Shown here: one piece after another, positions 9,150-17,359 of the stretch
Position numbering within the stretch: the first letter of the stretch is position 1
How the letters are laid out: the number at the start of each line of letters is the position of its first letter
Origin: Streptomyces sp. CG4
GTDB taxonomy: Bacteria; Actinomycetota; Actinomycetes; Streptomycetales; Streptomycetaceae
DNA length: 64,000 nucleotides
Reading direction: 5' to 3'
Assembly (NCBI RefSeq): GCF_041080655.1
Contig: NZ_CP163525.1
Span: 3,720,001 to 3,784,000, forward strand
The notes under the pieces: model-generated
Told to the model about the DNA's origin: nothing
Database searches by the model: none
The model's input: the letters and a program-made list of their open reading frames with translations, nothing else
Position numbers and translations under genes: made by a program

Positions 9150-9640
9150 GCTCCGCACGAGGCACCGCCCCGGCCACCCCACCCGAAGCCGCACCCGAAG
9201 CCGTCCCCAGGCCCGCACCCGGGGCCACGCCCGAAACCGTCCCCAGGCCCGCACCCGGCATCCCACCTGAAGCCGCACCCGAGGCCTCACCCAAAGCCGT
9301 CCGCAGGCCCGCACCCGGGCCCACACCCGAAGCCGCACCCAGGCCCGCACCCGGAGCCGTCCCCCGGCCCTCACCCGGGGCCACCGTCCCCAAGCCCGCA
9401 CCCAGCATCCCACCCGAAGCCGCACCCGAGGCCTCACCCAAAGCCGCCCCCAGGCCCACACCCGAAGCCGCCCCCAGGCCCTCACCCGGGGCCACACCCG
9501 GTGTCGCACCCGGGCCCGCACCCGGCATCTCACCCGAAGCCACGCCCGGGGCCTCACCCGAAGGCCGCCCCCAGGCCCGCACCCGGGCCCTCACTCGAAG
9601 CCGCACCCGAGCCCGCACCCGGGCCCGCGCCCGGTGCCGT
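9150..9640 (-). repeat. Degenerate tandem repeat encoding Gly/Ala-rich tail
   Basis: About 490 bases built from 6-, 12- and roughly 30-base variants of CCCAGGCCCGCACCCG and GAAGCCGCACCCGA. On the minus strand one frame reads as PGAGLGAASG-type repeats for about 150 residues, and a second frame as Arg/Val/Trp repeats. The block joins the end of the membrane protein gene to the 3' end of maf. Confidence 0.8.
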
Positions 9641-10111
9641 GGCCGCCCCGGGCCCGGTCAAGGTGTCCGGGGCGCCGCCCTCCCCCGCCCCGCCGCCGGA
9701 GGCACCCGGCTGGGGTCCGCCCTCATGGTCGTACGTCATCAGGAGCAGGACGACGAGACCGAGCACCACCATCAGGAACAGGAACGCCGTCCAGCCGACC
9801 ATGCTCCAGGCGAACGCGCCGAGCAGGCCGTGCACGACGGCCACGCTGATCAGCAGGACGCGGCCGAATCCGGCGGGCGCGCGGTTCCGTATCGCGACCA
9901 GGACGGCCACCAGCGCGCACAGCGCGAAGTAGAGGCCGAAGACGACGCCGCCGATCTTCGAGGACGTCGCCATCACGGACGGGTCGAGGCCGGCCAGGGA
10001 CATGTCCTGACGGTCGACGACCACGCCGAGGAACCAGTTCAGCGCCGCGATGAAGAAGGCCTCCGCCAGGAGGACGATCGCGACGACCCACGCCACCGGT
10101 CTGCGCACCAC
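9554..10111 (-). CDS. Four-helix membrane protein with Gly/Ala-rich tail
   Basis: A 185-residue protein of unknown function. Hydrophobic segments lie at about 7-32, 54-75, 83-103 and 105-126. A flexible Gly/Ala/Pro tail begins after MTYDHEGGPQPG and stops at a TGA at 9554. The GTG start follows GGTGGGGA. A different frame on the same strand carries on the same Gly/Ala repeat to base 9076. The gene may therefore have lost its original end by a one- or two-base slip, or the repeat may only happen to be open. Confidence 0.7.
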   Translation of the reverse strand: MVRRPVAWVVAIVLLAEAFFIAALNWFLGVVVDRQDMSLAGLDPSVMATSSKIGGVVFGLYFALCALVAVLVAIRNRAPAGFGRVLLISVAVVHGLLGAFAWSMVGWTAFLFLMVVLGLVVLLLMTYDHEGGPQPGASGGGAGEGGAPDTLTGPGAATAPGAGPGAGSGAASSEGPGAGLGAAFG

Positions 10112-10474
10112 CGGTCCCCACCCACTCTCAAGCCAGCGCCTGTTACCCCAGGTACGTACGGGACATCACGAACGCTACTAACGGGTAAACCCCGGGACAA
10201 GGGTTCGTGCGGCAGCAAAGAATCATTGGGCCATTCGTAGGGACTCGACAAAGAAACAGAGTGGGCCGCAGCACGCCCTCACAGAGACCTTGACCACACG
10301 ACGGGGCTAGGGTTTCCGGGAGGAGAGCTGCGTACCGAGGTGCGACAAGGCTTTTCGCGGGTCGAGCGAGCCTCGAATCACGCTCCGTGTGGGCAAGCTC
10401 ACCATTGGGGACGGGTCGAAGTGCCGTGTCGGCAGTCCCTAAACTCGGCTTGTTTCAAGGAGGGAGCCTCAATC
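10112..10474. other. Intergenic region upstream of accA2
   Basis: 363 bases between the divergent membrane protein gene and accA2, with no coding signal. It must hold promoters for both. A TAGGGT box at 10308-10313 could be a -10 element, but no well-spaced -35 goes with it. Confidence 0.5.
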
Positions 10475-12247
10475 GTGCGCAAGGTGCTCATCGCCAACCG
10501 TGGCGAAATCGCTGTCCGCGTGGCCCGGGCCTGCCGGGACGCAGGGATCGCGAGCGTGGCCGTCTACGCGGACCCGGACCGGGACGCTCTGCATGTCCGC
10601 GCCGCGGATGAGGCGTTCGCCCTGGGCGGTGACACCCCGGCCACCAGCTACCTGGACATCGAGAAGGTCCTGAACGCGGCGCGCGAGTCCGGCGCGGACG
10701 CCGTCCATCCGGGTTACGGCTTCCTCTCGGAGAACGCCGACTTCGCGCAGGCGGTCCTGGACGCCGGTCTGATCTGGATCGGCCCCCCGCCGCAGGCGAT
10801 CCGCGACCTGGGTGACAAGGTCGCCGCCCGCCACATCGCCCAGCGCGCCGGCGCCCCGCTGGTGGCCGGCACCCCCGACCCGGTCTCCGGCGCGGAGGAG
10901 GTCGTGGCCTTCGCCGAGGAGCACGGCCTGCCCATCGCGATCAAGGCCGCCTTCGGTGGCGGCGGCCGCGGTCTGAAGGTCGCCCGCACCCTCGAAGAGG
11001 TCCCGGAGCTGTACGAGTCGGCGGTCCGCGAGGCGGTCGCCGCCTTCGGCCGCGGCGAGTGCTTCGTGGAGCGCTACCTGGACCGTCCGCGGCACGTGGA
11101 GACCCAGTGCCTGGCGGACAAGCACGGCAACGTGGTCGTCGTGTCGACGCGTGACTGCTCCCTGCAGCGCCGGCACCAGAAGCTGGTCGAGGAGGCCCCT
11201 GCGCCGTTCCTCTCCGACGAGCAGGTCGCCGAGCTGTACCACGCCTCGAAGGCCATCCTGAAGGAGGCCGGCTACGAGGGCGCGGGCACCTGCGAGTTCC
11301 TGGTCGGCCAGGACGGCACGATCTCCTTCCTTGAGGTCAACACCCGCCTCCAGGTGGAGCACCCAGTGACGGAGGAGATCTCCGGCATCGACCTGGTCCG
11401 CGAGATGTTCCGCATCGCCGACGGCGAGGAACTGGGCTACGACGACCCGCAGTTGCGCGGCCACTCCTTCGAGTTCCGCATCAACGGCGAGGACCCGGGC
11501 CGCAACTTCCTGCCCGCCCCGGGCACCGTCACCACGTTCCACGCGCCGTCCGGCCCCGGTGTCCGGCTGGACGCGGGCGTGGAGTCCGGCTCGGTCATCG
11601 GCCCGGCCTGGGACTCCCTCCTGGCCAAGCTGATCGTGACGGGCCGTACCCGCAAGGAGGCCCTGCAGCGGGCCGCGCGCGCCCTGGACGAGTTCCGGGT
11701 CGAGGGCATGGCCACCGCGATCCCGTTCCACCGCGCGGTCGTGAAGGACCCGGCGTTCGCCCCGGAACTCACCGGCAGCGAGGCCTCGTTCACGGTCCAC
11801 ACGCGCTGGATCGAGACCGAGTTCGTCAACGAGATCAAGCCCTTCGCCACCCCCGCCGACACGGAGGCGGAGGAGGACACGAGCCGCGAGACGGTCGTCG
11901 TCGAGGTCGGCGGCAAGCGCCTCGAGGTCTCCCTGCCGGCCTCCCTCGGCATGTCCCTGGCCCGCACCGGCCTCGCCGCGGGCGCGAAGCCGAAGCGCCG
12001 CGCGGCCAAGAAGTCCGGGCCTGTGGCCTCCGGCGACACCCTCGCCTCACCGATGCAGGGCACCATCGTCAAGGTGGCCGTCGAGGAGGGTCAGGAGGTC
12101 AAGGAGGGCGACCTGGTCGTCGTCCTGGAGGCCATGAAGATGGAACAGCCCCTCAACGCCCACAAGGCGGGCACCATCAAGGGGCTGAGCGCGGAGGTCG
12201 GCGCCTCCATCACCTCGGGCGCGGCGATCTGCGAGATCAAGGACTGA
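10475..12247 (+). CDS. accA2: Acyl-CoA carboxylase alpha chain (biotin carboxylase plus biotin carrier)
   Basis: The biotinylated subunit shared by acetyl- and propionyl-CoA carboxylases; it carboxylates its own biotin with ATP and bicarbonate. The 590 residues match AccA2 in length. In order: the biotin carboxylase N-domain (VRKVLIANRGEIAVRVARAC), the ATP-grasp Gly loop (AAFGGGGRGLKVA, about 150), EVNTRLQVEHPVTEE (about 290), a linker (about 460-515), and a biotinyl domain with VVLEAMKMEQP (biotin-lysine K555). The GTG is set by AAGGAGGGA 9 bases upstream and by the family start. Confidence 0.96.
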   Translation: MRKVLIANRGEIAVRVARACRDAGIASVAVYADPDRDALHVRAADEAFALGGDTPATSYLDIEKVLNAARESGADAVHPGYGFLSENADFAQAVLDAGLIWIGPPPQAIRDLGDKVAARHIAQRAGAPLVAGTPDPVSGAEEVVAFAEEHGLPIAIKAAFGGGGRGLKVARTLEEVPELYESAVREAVAAFGRGECFVERYLDRPRHVETQCLADKHGNVVVVSTRDCSLQRRHQKLVEEAPAPFLSDEQVAELYHASKAILKEAGYEGAGTCEFLVGQDGTISFLEVNTRLQVEHPVTEEISGIDLVREMFRIADGEELGYDDPQLRGHSFEFRINGEDPGRNFLPAPGTVTTFHAPSGPGVRLDAGVESGSVIGPAWDSLLAKLIVTGRTRKEALQRAARALDEFRVEGMATAIPFHRAVVKDPAFAPELTGSEASFTVHTRWIETEFVNEIKPFATPADTEAEEDTSRETVVVEVGGKRLEVSLPASLGMSLARTGLAAGAKPKRRAAKKSGPVASGDTLASPMQGTIVKVAVEEGQEVKEGDLVVVLEAMKMEQPLNAHKAGTIKGLSAEVGASITSGAAICEIKD

Positions 12248-12262
12248 CGGCACGCTTCACAG

Positions 12263-12310
12263 TGACGCCCGGTGGACCGACCGCTTTCGGTCCACCGGGC
12301 GTCACTTTTT
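12263..12310 (+). terminator. Rho-independent terminator of accA2
   Basis: A perfect 18-bp stem (12263-12280 with 12287-12304) with a 6-base loop, followed by CTTTTT. It lies 15 bases after the accA2 stop codon and is the cleanest intrinsic terminator in the window. Confidence 0.95.
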
Positions 12311-12335
12311 CGAGTACGCGAGGGGCAGCCGACCC

Positions 12336-12357
12336 AGGGGCGCGGGGAACTGCGCGA
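12336..12357 (+). repeat. Dispersed intergenic repeat, copy 2
   Basis: Identical over 22 bases to the reverse complement of 5056-5077. Lies between the accA2 terminator and the end of the DeoR gene. Confidence 0.75.
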
Positions 12358-12438
12358 CAAGCCACGGCGAACCCGCACCCGCCCAACAACCCGGAGTCCT
12401 ACGGCGATTGGGCACCGAGAGTCGGCCGAGCCCGACAG

Positions 12439-13374
12439 CTACCGGCGCCGCAGATCAGCGACGCGCCCCCGCTCAGCCCCCGTCGGCTGATCCCCGAGCA
12501 CTCCACGCAGCCCACTTCCCGGGGCACCCCGCCTGGGCCCCGGCAGGGACGCACGCCGCGCCGGGGCCTGCTCACCCCCCGGAGGGGCCCCGCTCGCCCC
12601 GGCCACGGCGATCTGCACCCCCTGGTCGGCGAGGGCCTGCAACTCGGTTCCGGCGCGGTCGTCGTGCGGCGGGGGCTCGTCGGTGACCAGGCGGGTGATG
12701 ACGTCCGTCGGCACGGTCTGGAACATCGTGTCCGTGCCGAGCTTGGTGTGGTCGGCGAGGACGACGACCTCGGCGGCGGCCTGGACGAGGGCCCGGTCGA
12801 CGGACGCCGAGAGCATGTTGGACGTGGACAGACCCCGCTCCGCGGTCAGGCCGCTCCCCGAGAGGAACGCCTTCGACACTCTCAGCCCCTGCAGGGACTG
12901 CTCCGCGCCGGAGCCGACGAGGGCGTAGTTGGAGCCGCGCAGGGTGCCTCCGGTCATCACGACCTCCACCCGGTTGGCATGGGCCAACGCCTGGGCGACC
13001 AGGAGGGAGTTGGTGACGACGGTCAGGCCGGGCACCCGCGCGAGCCGGCGGGCCAGCTCCTGTGTGGTGGTACCCGCGCCGACCACAATGGCCTCGCCCT
13101 CTTCGACGAGACCCGCGGCGAGATCGGCGATGGCCGTCTTCTCGGCGGTCGCGAGATGGGACTTCTGCGGGAAGCCCGACTCGCGGGTGAATCCACCCGG
13201 TAGTACGGCACCGCCGTGCCGGCGGTCGAGGAGTCCTTCTGCCTCCAGTGCCCGCACGTCCCGCCGTACGGTCACTTCGGAGGTCTGGACGACGCGGGCG
13301 AGTTCACGGAGCGACACGGCACCGTTCGCTCGCACCATTTCGAGGATCAATTGGCGACGTTCAGCAGCGAACAC
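12439..13374 (-). CDS. DeoR-family transcriptional regulator
   Basis: A 311-residue regulator. The N-terminal winged helix (about 1-55) carries the DeoR signature (RRQLILEMVRANGAVSLREL, SEVTVRRDVRALEAEGLLDR). The DeoR C-terminal sugar-phosphate sensor (about 75-235) has VGAGTTTQELAR, VTNSLLVAQAL and VLADHTKLG. Some 60 extra C-terminal residues are Pro/Arg/Gly-rich and disordered-looking. GTG start without a clear ribosome-binding site. Its place beside pnp and deoC makes it one candidate for the nucleoside-locus repressor. That is only inference, since its own upstream region lacks the shared palindrome. Confidence 0.85.
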   Translation of the reverse strand: MFAAERRQLILEMVRANGAVSLRELARVVQTSEVTVRRDVRALEAEGLLDRRHGGAVLPGGFTRESGFPQKSHLATAEKTAIADLAAGLVEEGEAIVVGAGTTTQELARRLARVPGLTVVTNSLLVAQALAHANRVEVVMTGGTLRGSNYALVGSGAEQSLQGLRVSKAFLSGSGLTAERGLSTSNMLSASVDRALVQAAAEVVVLADHTKLGTDTMFQTVPTDVITRLVTDEPPPHDDRAGTELQALADQGVQIAVAGASGAPPGGEQAPARRASLPGPRRGAPGSGLRGVLGDQPTGAERGRVADLRRR

Positions 13375-13401
13375 GAAACTGACAGTAACCCCAGCGACCG
13401 T

Positions 13402-13414
13402 CTGCTTTCAGCAG
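13402..13414. promoter_or_regulatory. Palindrome CTGCTTTCAGCAG upstream of DeoR gene
   Basis: A 13-base inverted repeat (CTGCT-TTC-AGCAG) 28 bases upstream of the DeoR-family start codon. Position fits an autoregulatory operator; nothing else supports it. Confidence 0.3.
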
Positions 13415-13540
13415 TTTGCGCCGAATAACAGAAGTTGTTCGCATGGCGGGGCGGGAAGTGGTATAGGACCGATCCGCCCCGACTATGCCGTACGCACGCG
13501 CGGCAACTCCCCGTGACCAGCGGGAAGTCGGATCCGGCCG

Positions 13541-14989
13541 TCAGGCCTCCGCGCTCGTCTTGCGGGTGTGCAGCTGCCGGGCCACCTCCGCGATCGACCC
13601 CGAAAGGGAGGGGTACACCGTGAACGCGTTCGCGATCTGCTCGACCGTCAGATTGTTGTCGACGGCGATCGAGATGGGGTGGATCAGTTCCGAGGCGCGG
13701 GGCGCGACGACCACACCGCCGACGACGATGCCCGTACCCGGCCGGCAGAAGATCTTGACGAAGCCGTCCCGGATGCCCTGCATCTTGGCGCGCGGGTTGC
13801 GCAGCAGCGGCAGCTTCACGACCCGGGCGTCGATCTTGCCCGCGTCGACGTCGGCCTGGGTGTAGCCGACCGTCGCGATCTCAGGGTCGGTGAAGACGTT
13901 GGAGGACACGGTCTTCAGGTTCAGCGGGGTGACCGCGTCGCCGAGGAAGTGGTACATGGCGATACGTCCCTGCATGGCGGCGACGGAGGCGAGCGCGAAG
14001 ATGCCCGTCACGTCACCGGCCGCGTACACGCCCGGGGCGGTCGTACGCGAGACCTTGTCGGTCCAGATGTGACCCGAGTCGCGCAGCTTGACGCCGGCCT
14101 CCTCCAGGCCGAGCCCCGCGCTGTTCGGGATGGCGCCGACGGCCATCAGACAGTGCGAGCCGGTGATGACCCGGCCGTCGGCCAGCGTCACCTCGACCCG
14201 GTCGCCGACGCGCTTGGCGGACTGCGCGCGGGAGCGGGCCATGACGTTCATGCCGCGGCGCCGGAAGACGTCCTCCAGGACGGCGGCGGCATCCGGGTCC
14301 TCGCCGGGCAGCACCCGGTCGCGCGACGACACCAGCGTGACCTTGGCCCCCAGCGCCTGATAGGCGCCGGCGAACTCGGCACCGGTCACACCGGAGCCGA
14401 CCACGATCAGCTCTTCCGGCAGCTCGGTGAGGTCGTAGACCTGGGTCCAGTTGAGGATGCGCTCGCCGTCGGGCTGGGCGTCGGGCAGCTCACGCGGGTG
14501 ACCACCGGTGGCGATGAGGACGGCGTCGGCGGTGAGGGTCTCCTCGGCGCCGTCGGCGGCGGTGACGACGACCTTGCGGGACCCGTCGAGGGCCTGCATG
14601 CCCTCCAGGCGGCCGCGCCCGCGCATGACCCGGGCGCCGGCGCGTGTGACGGAGGCGGTGATGTCGTGCGACTGCGCGAGCGCCAGCCGCTTCACCCGGC
14701 GGTTGACCTTCCCCAGGTCCACGCCGACCACCCGGGCGGCCTGCTCCAGCGGCGGCGTGTCGTCGGCGACGATGATCCCCAGCTCTTCGTACGACGAATC
14801 GAAGGTGGTCATCACCTCGGCCGTGGCGATCAGGGTCTTCGACGGCACGCAGTCGGTCAGCACCGACGCTCCGCCCAGACCGTCGCAGTCGACGACGGTC
14901 ACCTCCGCACCGAGCTGTGCGGCTACCAGGGCCGCTTCATATCCGCCGGGTCCGCCACCGATGATCACGATCCGAGTCACGTACCCCAT
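13541..14989 (-). CDS. NAD(P)H:quinone reductase of the LpdA type (lipoamide dehydrogenase fold)
   Basis: A two-dinucleotide-binding-domain flavoprotein, 482 residues: FAD motif IVIIGGGPGGYEAAL, NAD(P)H motif ELIVVGSGVTGAEFAGAYQALGA, second FAD motif GVYAAGDVTG, C-terminal dimer domain. It is not a true lipoamide dehydrogenase. The redox loop reads GLGGASVLTDCVPSK, so Ser42 replaces the first Cys and only Cys47 remains. The catalytic His-x4-Glu near the C-terminus reads YPSLSGSIAE. The same losses are known in M. tuberculosis LpdA (Rv3303c), a quinone reductase. Start is ATG 14989 or GTG 14980. Confidence 0.9.
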   Translation of the reverse strand: MGYVTRIVIIGGGPGGYEAALVAAQLGAEVTVVDCDGLGGASVLTDCVPSKTLIATAEVMTTFDSSYEELGIIVADDTPPLEQAARVVGVDLGKVNRRVKRLALAQSHDITASVTRAGARVMRGRGRLEGMQALDGSRKVVVTAADGAEETLTADAVLIATGGHPRELPDAQPDGERILNWTQVYDLTELPEELIVVGSGVTGAEFAGAYQALGAKVTLVSSRDRVLPGEDPDAAAVLEDVFRRRGMNVMARSRAQSAKRVGDRVEVTLADGRVITGSHCLMAVGAIPNSAGLGLEEAGVKLRDSGHIWTDKVSRTTAPGVYAAGDVTGIFALASVAAMQGRIAMYHFLGDAVTPLNLKTVSSNVFTDPEIATVGYTQADVDAGKIDARVVKLPLLRNPRAKMQGIRDGFVKIFCRPGTGIVVGGVVVAPRASELIHPISIAVDNNLTVEQIANAFTVYPSLSGSIAEVARQLHTRKTSAEA

Positions 14990-15093
14990 TGTCCCGCACG
15001 CTTCAAGGTGCTACTGCCCGGGGGCGCACAAGAGTGTCTGCCGGGGCACGAGTGACGGGACTTTCCCTACTATCCCTGCCGTACCCTCTCTCC

Positions 15094-15531
15094 ATGTCGC
15101 TCTATGCCGCGTACGCCGGCAATCTCGACGCGCGCCTGATGGCCTTCCGCGCGCCGCACTCCCCGCTGCGTGCCACGGGCTGGCTGAACGGCTGGCGGCT
15201 GACGTTCGGCGGCCAGCAGCCGGCCGGGGAGGGCGCGCTGGCGACGATCGTCGAGGACCCGCTCGCCCAGGTCTTCGTCGGGCTGTACGACATCGCACCG
15301 CTGGACGAGGAGTCCCTCGACCGGTGGGAGGGCGTGGGCGACGACCTCTACCGCCGGGTCCGCGTGCGCGTGCACACCCTGGACGGCGAGGAAGCGGCGT
15401 GGACGTACGTCCTCAACGGCTACGAGGGCGGTCTGCCCTCGGCGCGCTATCTGGGCGAGATCGCCGACGCGGCGGAGTCCGCCGGGGCGCCCCACGACTA
15501 TGTGATGGAACTCCGCAAGCGCCCCTGCTGA
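15094..15531 (+). CDS. Gamma-glutamylcyclotransferase-like protein
   Basis: A 145-residue single-domain protein of the GGCT/AIG2 fold. The N-terminal loop reads LYAAYAGNLDARLM (canonical YGSNL becomes YAGNL). Further conserved segments are GLYDIAPLDEESLDRWEG, holding the likely catalytic Glu, and TYVLNGYEGGLPSARYL. Substrate unknown. There is no ribosome-binding site before ATG 15094, so the message may be leaderless. Confidence 0.8.
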   Translation: MSLYAAYAGNLDARLMAFRAPHSPLRATGWLNGWRLTFGGQQPAGEGALATIVEDPLAQVFVGLYDIAPLDEESLDRWEGVGDDLYRRVRVRVHTLDGEEAAWTYVLNGYEGGLPSARYLGEIADAAESAGAPHDYVMELRKRPC

Positions 15532-15606
15532 CGCGCCGCGCCGATCAAGCGGGCTCTTTCGTTGGAAACGACAAGACAACGATCGCCATCCCGTGGGCTC
15601 TGTCAT

Positions 15607-15618
15607 CTACGCGCGTAG
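15607..15618. promoter_or_regulatory. Nucleoside-regulon palindrome, site 1 (pnp)
   Basis: Perfect 12-base palindrome CTACGCGCGTAG, 25 bases before the pnp start. A likely -10 box TACTCT (15631-15636) lies 7 bases before the GTG, which implies a leaderless message. The palindrome would cover the -35 region, a classic repressor position. Confidence 0.75.
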
Positions 15619-15643
15619 GCGAAGACGAGCTACTCTCGTCGGC

Positions 15644-16468
15644 GTGAACGCATCTCTTCTTCCGGACGACATCCAGGGCGACCCCTACGCCGCCGCCGAC
15701 GCCGCCGCCGCGCGCCTGCGCGAACTCACCGGCGCCGAGACCCACGACGTCGCCCTCGTGATGGGCTCCGGCTGGGCTCCGGCCGTCGACGCCCTGGGCG
15801 CACCCGACGCCGAGTTCCAGGTCACCGAGCTGCCCGGCTTCCCGCCGCCGGCCGTCCAGGGGCACGGCGGCAAGATCCGCTCGTACTCCTTCGGTGAGAA
15901 GCGCGCCCTGGTCTTCCTGGGCCGCACCCACTACTACGAGGGCCGTGGCGTCGCCGCCGTCGCCCACGGCGTGCGCACCGCCGTGGCCGCCGGCTGCAAG
16001 ACCGTGGTCCTCACCAACGGCTGCGGCGGCCTGCGCGAGGGCATGCGCCCCGGCCAGCCGGTCCTCATCAGCGACCACATCAACCTGACGGCCACCTCCC
16101 CGATCGTCGGCGCGAACTTCGTCGACCTGACGGACCTCTACTCCCCCCGTCTGCGCGCCCTGTGCAAGGAGGTCGACCCCACCCTGGAGGAGGGCGTCTA
16201 CGCACAGTTCCCCGGCCCGCACTACGAGACCCCGGCCGAGATCCGCATGGCCCGCGTCATCGGCGCGGACCTGGTCGGCATGTCCACGGTCCTGGAGGCC
16301 ATCGCCGCGCGTGAGGCGGGCGCCGAGGTGCTGGGCATCTCCCTGGTCACCAACCTCGCGGCCGGCATGACCGGCGAGCCCCTCAACCACGAGGAGGTCC
16401 TCCAGGCGGGCCGCGACTCCGCCGCACGAATGGGCGAGCTGCTGACGCAGGTTCTGGGCAAGCTGTAA
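15644..16468 (+). CDS. pnp: Purine nucleoside phosphorylase
   Basis: Phosphorolyses purine (deoxy)nucleosides to base and (deoxy)ribose-1-phosphate. The 274-residue protein is of the trimeric PNP type: VALVMGSGWAPAVDAL, GRTHYYEG, VVLTNGCGGLREGM, FPGPHYETPAEIRM and VGMSTVLEAIAAREAGAEVL. The GTG start (MNASLLPDD) is placed by the conserved beginning and the -10 spacing. In catabolism its product would go to the mutase encoded next, across 0.9 kb of repetitive DNA. Confidence 0.93.
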   Translation: MNASLLPDDIQGDPYAAADAAAARLRELTGAETHDVALVMGSGWAPAVDALGAPDAEFQVTELPGFPPPAVQGHGGKIRSYSFGEKRALVFLGRTHYYEGRGVAAVAHGVRTAVAAGCKTVVLTNGCGGLREGMRPGQPVLISDHINLTATSPIVGANFVDLTDLYSPRLRALCKEVDPTLEEGVYAQFPGPHYETPAEIRMARVIGADLVGMSTVLEAIAAREAGAEVLGISLVTNLAAGMTGEPLNHEEVLQAGRDSAARMGELLTQVLGKL

Positions 16469-17340
16469 GAGGGCCGTGGTGTCGCTGCGCTGCGGGGCGT
16501 GGGCGGTTGTGCTGCTGCGCCGCTGTACTGCGGGGCGCGGGATGACTGCACTGCGGGGCGCGGGGCGGCTGCACTGCGGGGCGCGGGGCGGCTGTACTGC
16601 GTGGCCCGGGGCGGCTGTACTGCTGCGCTGCGTGGCGCAGGGCGGTTATTACTGCTGCACTGTGGTGACGCAGGGCAGTTGTACTGGCTGCACTGCGGTG
16701 GCGGTGGGCGGTCGCCCTGCTGCAACCGCGGCGGCGGTGGGCGGTCGCGGATGATGTGGTCACACGTGGCCATGGCGGACGCTGCGGGTAGCCCGGGGCA
16801 GTCGCGGACGCTGCGGTGGCGCGGGGCGGTCGCGGAGGCTGCGATGGCAAAAGGCGGTCGCGGACGCTGCGATGCCGAAGGGCAGTAGGGCAGTAGGGCA
16901 GTAGCAAACGCTGCGGTCACACATGGCCAAGGCGGACGCCACGGTCACACACGGCCGAGGCGGACACTGCGGTCGCCACGGCTCAGGCAGACGCTGCGGG
17001 TAGCCACGGCGCTCGCGGACACTGTGGGTAGCGCAGGGCAGTCGCGGATGCTGCGATGGCGAGAGGCGGTCGCGGACGCTGCGATGCCGAAGGGCAGTAG
17101 GGCAGTAGGGCAGTAGCAAACGCTGCGGTCACACATGGCCGAGGCAGAAGCCACGGTCACACACGGCCAAGGCGGACGCCAAGGTCACACACGGCCGAGG
17201 CGGACGCCGCGGTGGCGCAAGCCGACGGTGCGCGCCGCGGTGGCGGTAGTGCGATCCTGCCCGCCCGCTTTCCAGCCGACCGAGTCGGGTGGGCGGGTGG
17301 GCCGAGCGGGGGTCTGGGGGCGGAGCCCCCAGCGGAGACT
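16469..17340. repeat. Low-complexity repeat block between pnp and mutase genes
   Basis: About 870 non-coding bases. 16476-16750 holds imperfect short repeats of CTGCGGGGCGCGGGGCGGCTG type. 16780-17200 holds a direct duplication of 212-base period: 16852-16928 and 17064-17140 are identical over 77 bases, with diverged flanks. Inside each copy is a run of 8-base units GGGCAGTA. Open minus-strand frames here merely translate the repeats (recurring ATAxRHRSVRD-like peptides). Confidence 0.88.
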
Positions 17341-17359
17341 AGGAGAGGTTGATCCCAAG

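Noticed and set aside
8568..9557. Long minus-strand frame of Arg/Val/Trp repeats opposite maf
   Set aside because: Repeat-driven and antisense to a well-supported gene; only its Gly/Ala sister frame fits the neighbouring protein.
10290..10313. TTGACC and TAGGGT as an accA2 promoter
   Set aside because: The boxes are only 12 bases apart, too close for a sigma-70-type promoter; kept only as a mention.
16222..17119. Minus-strand open frames with HRSVRD-like repeated peptides between pnp and the mutase gene
   Set aside because: They translate tandem DNA repeats, have no ribosome-binding site and overlap one another in shifted frames; not counted as genes.
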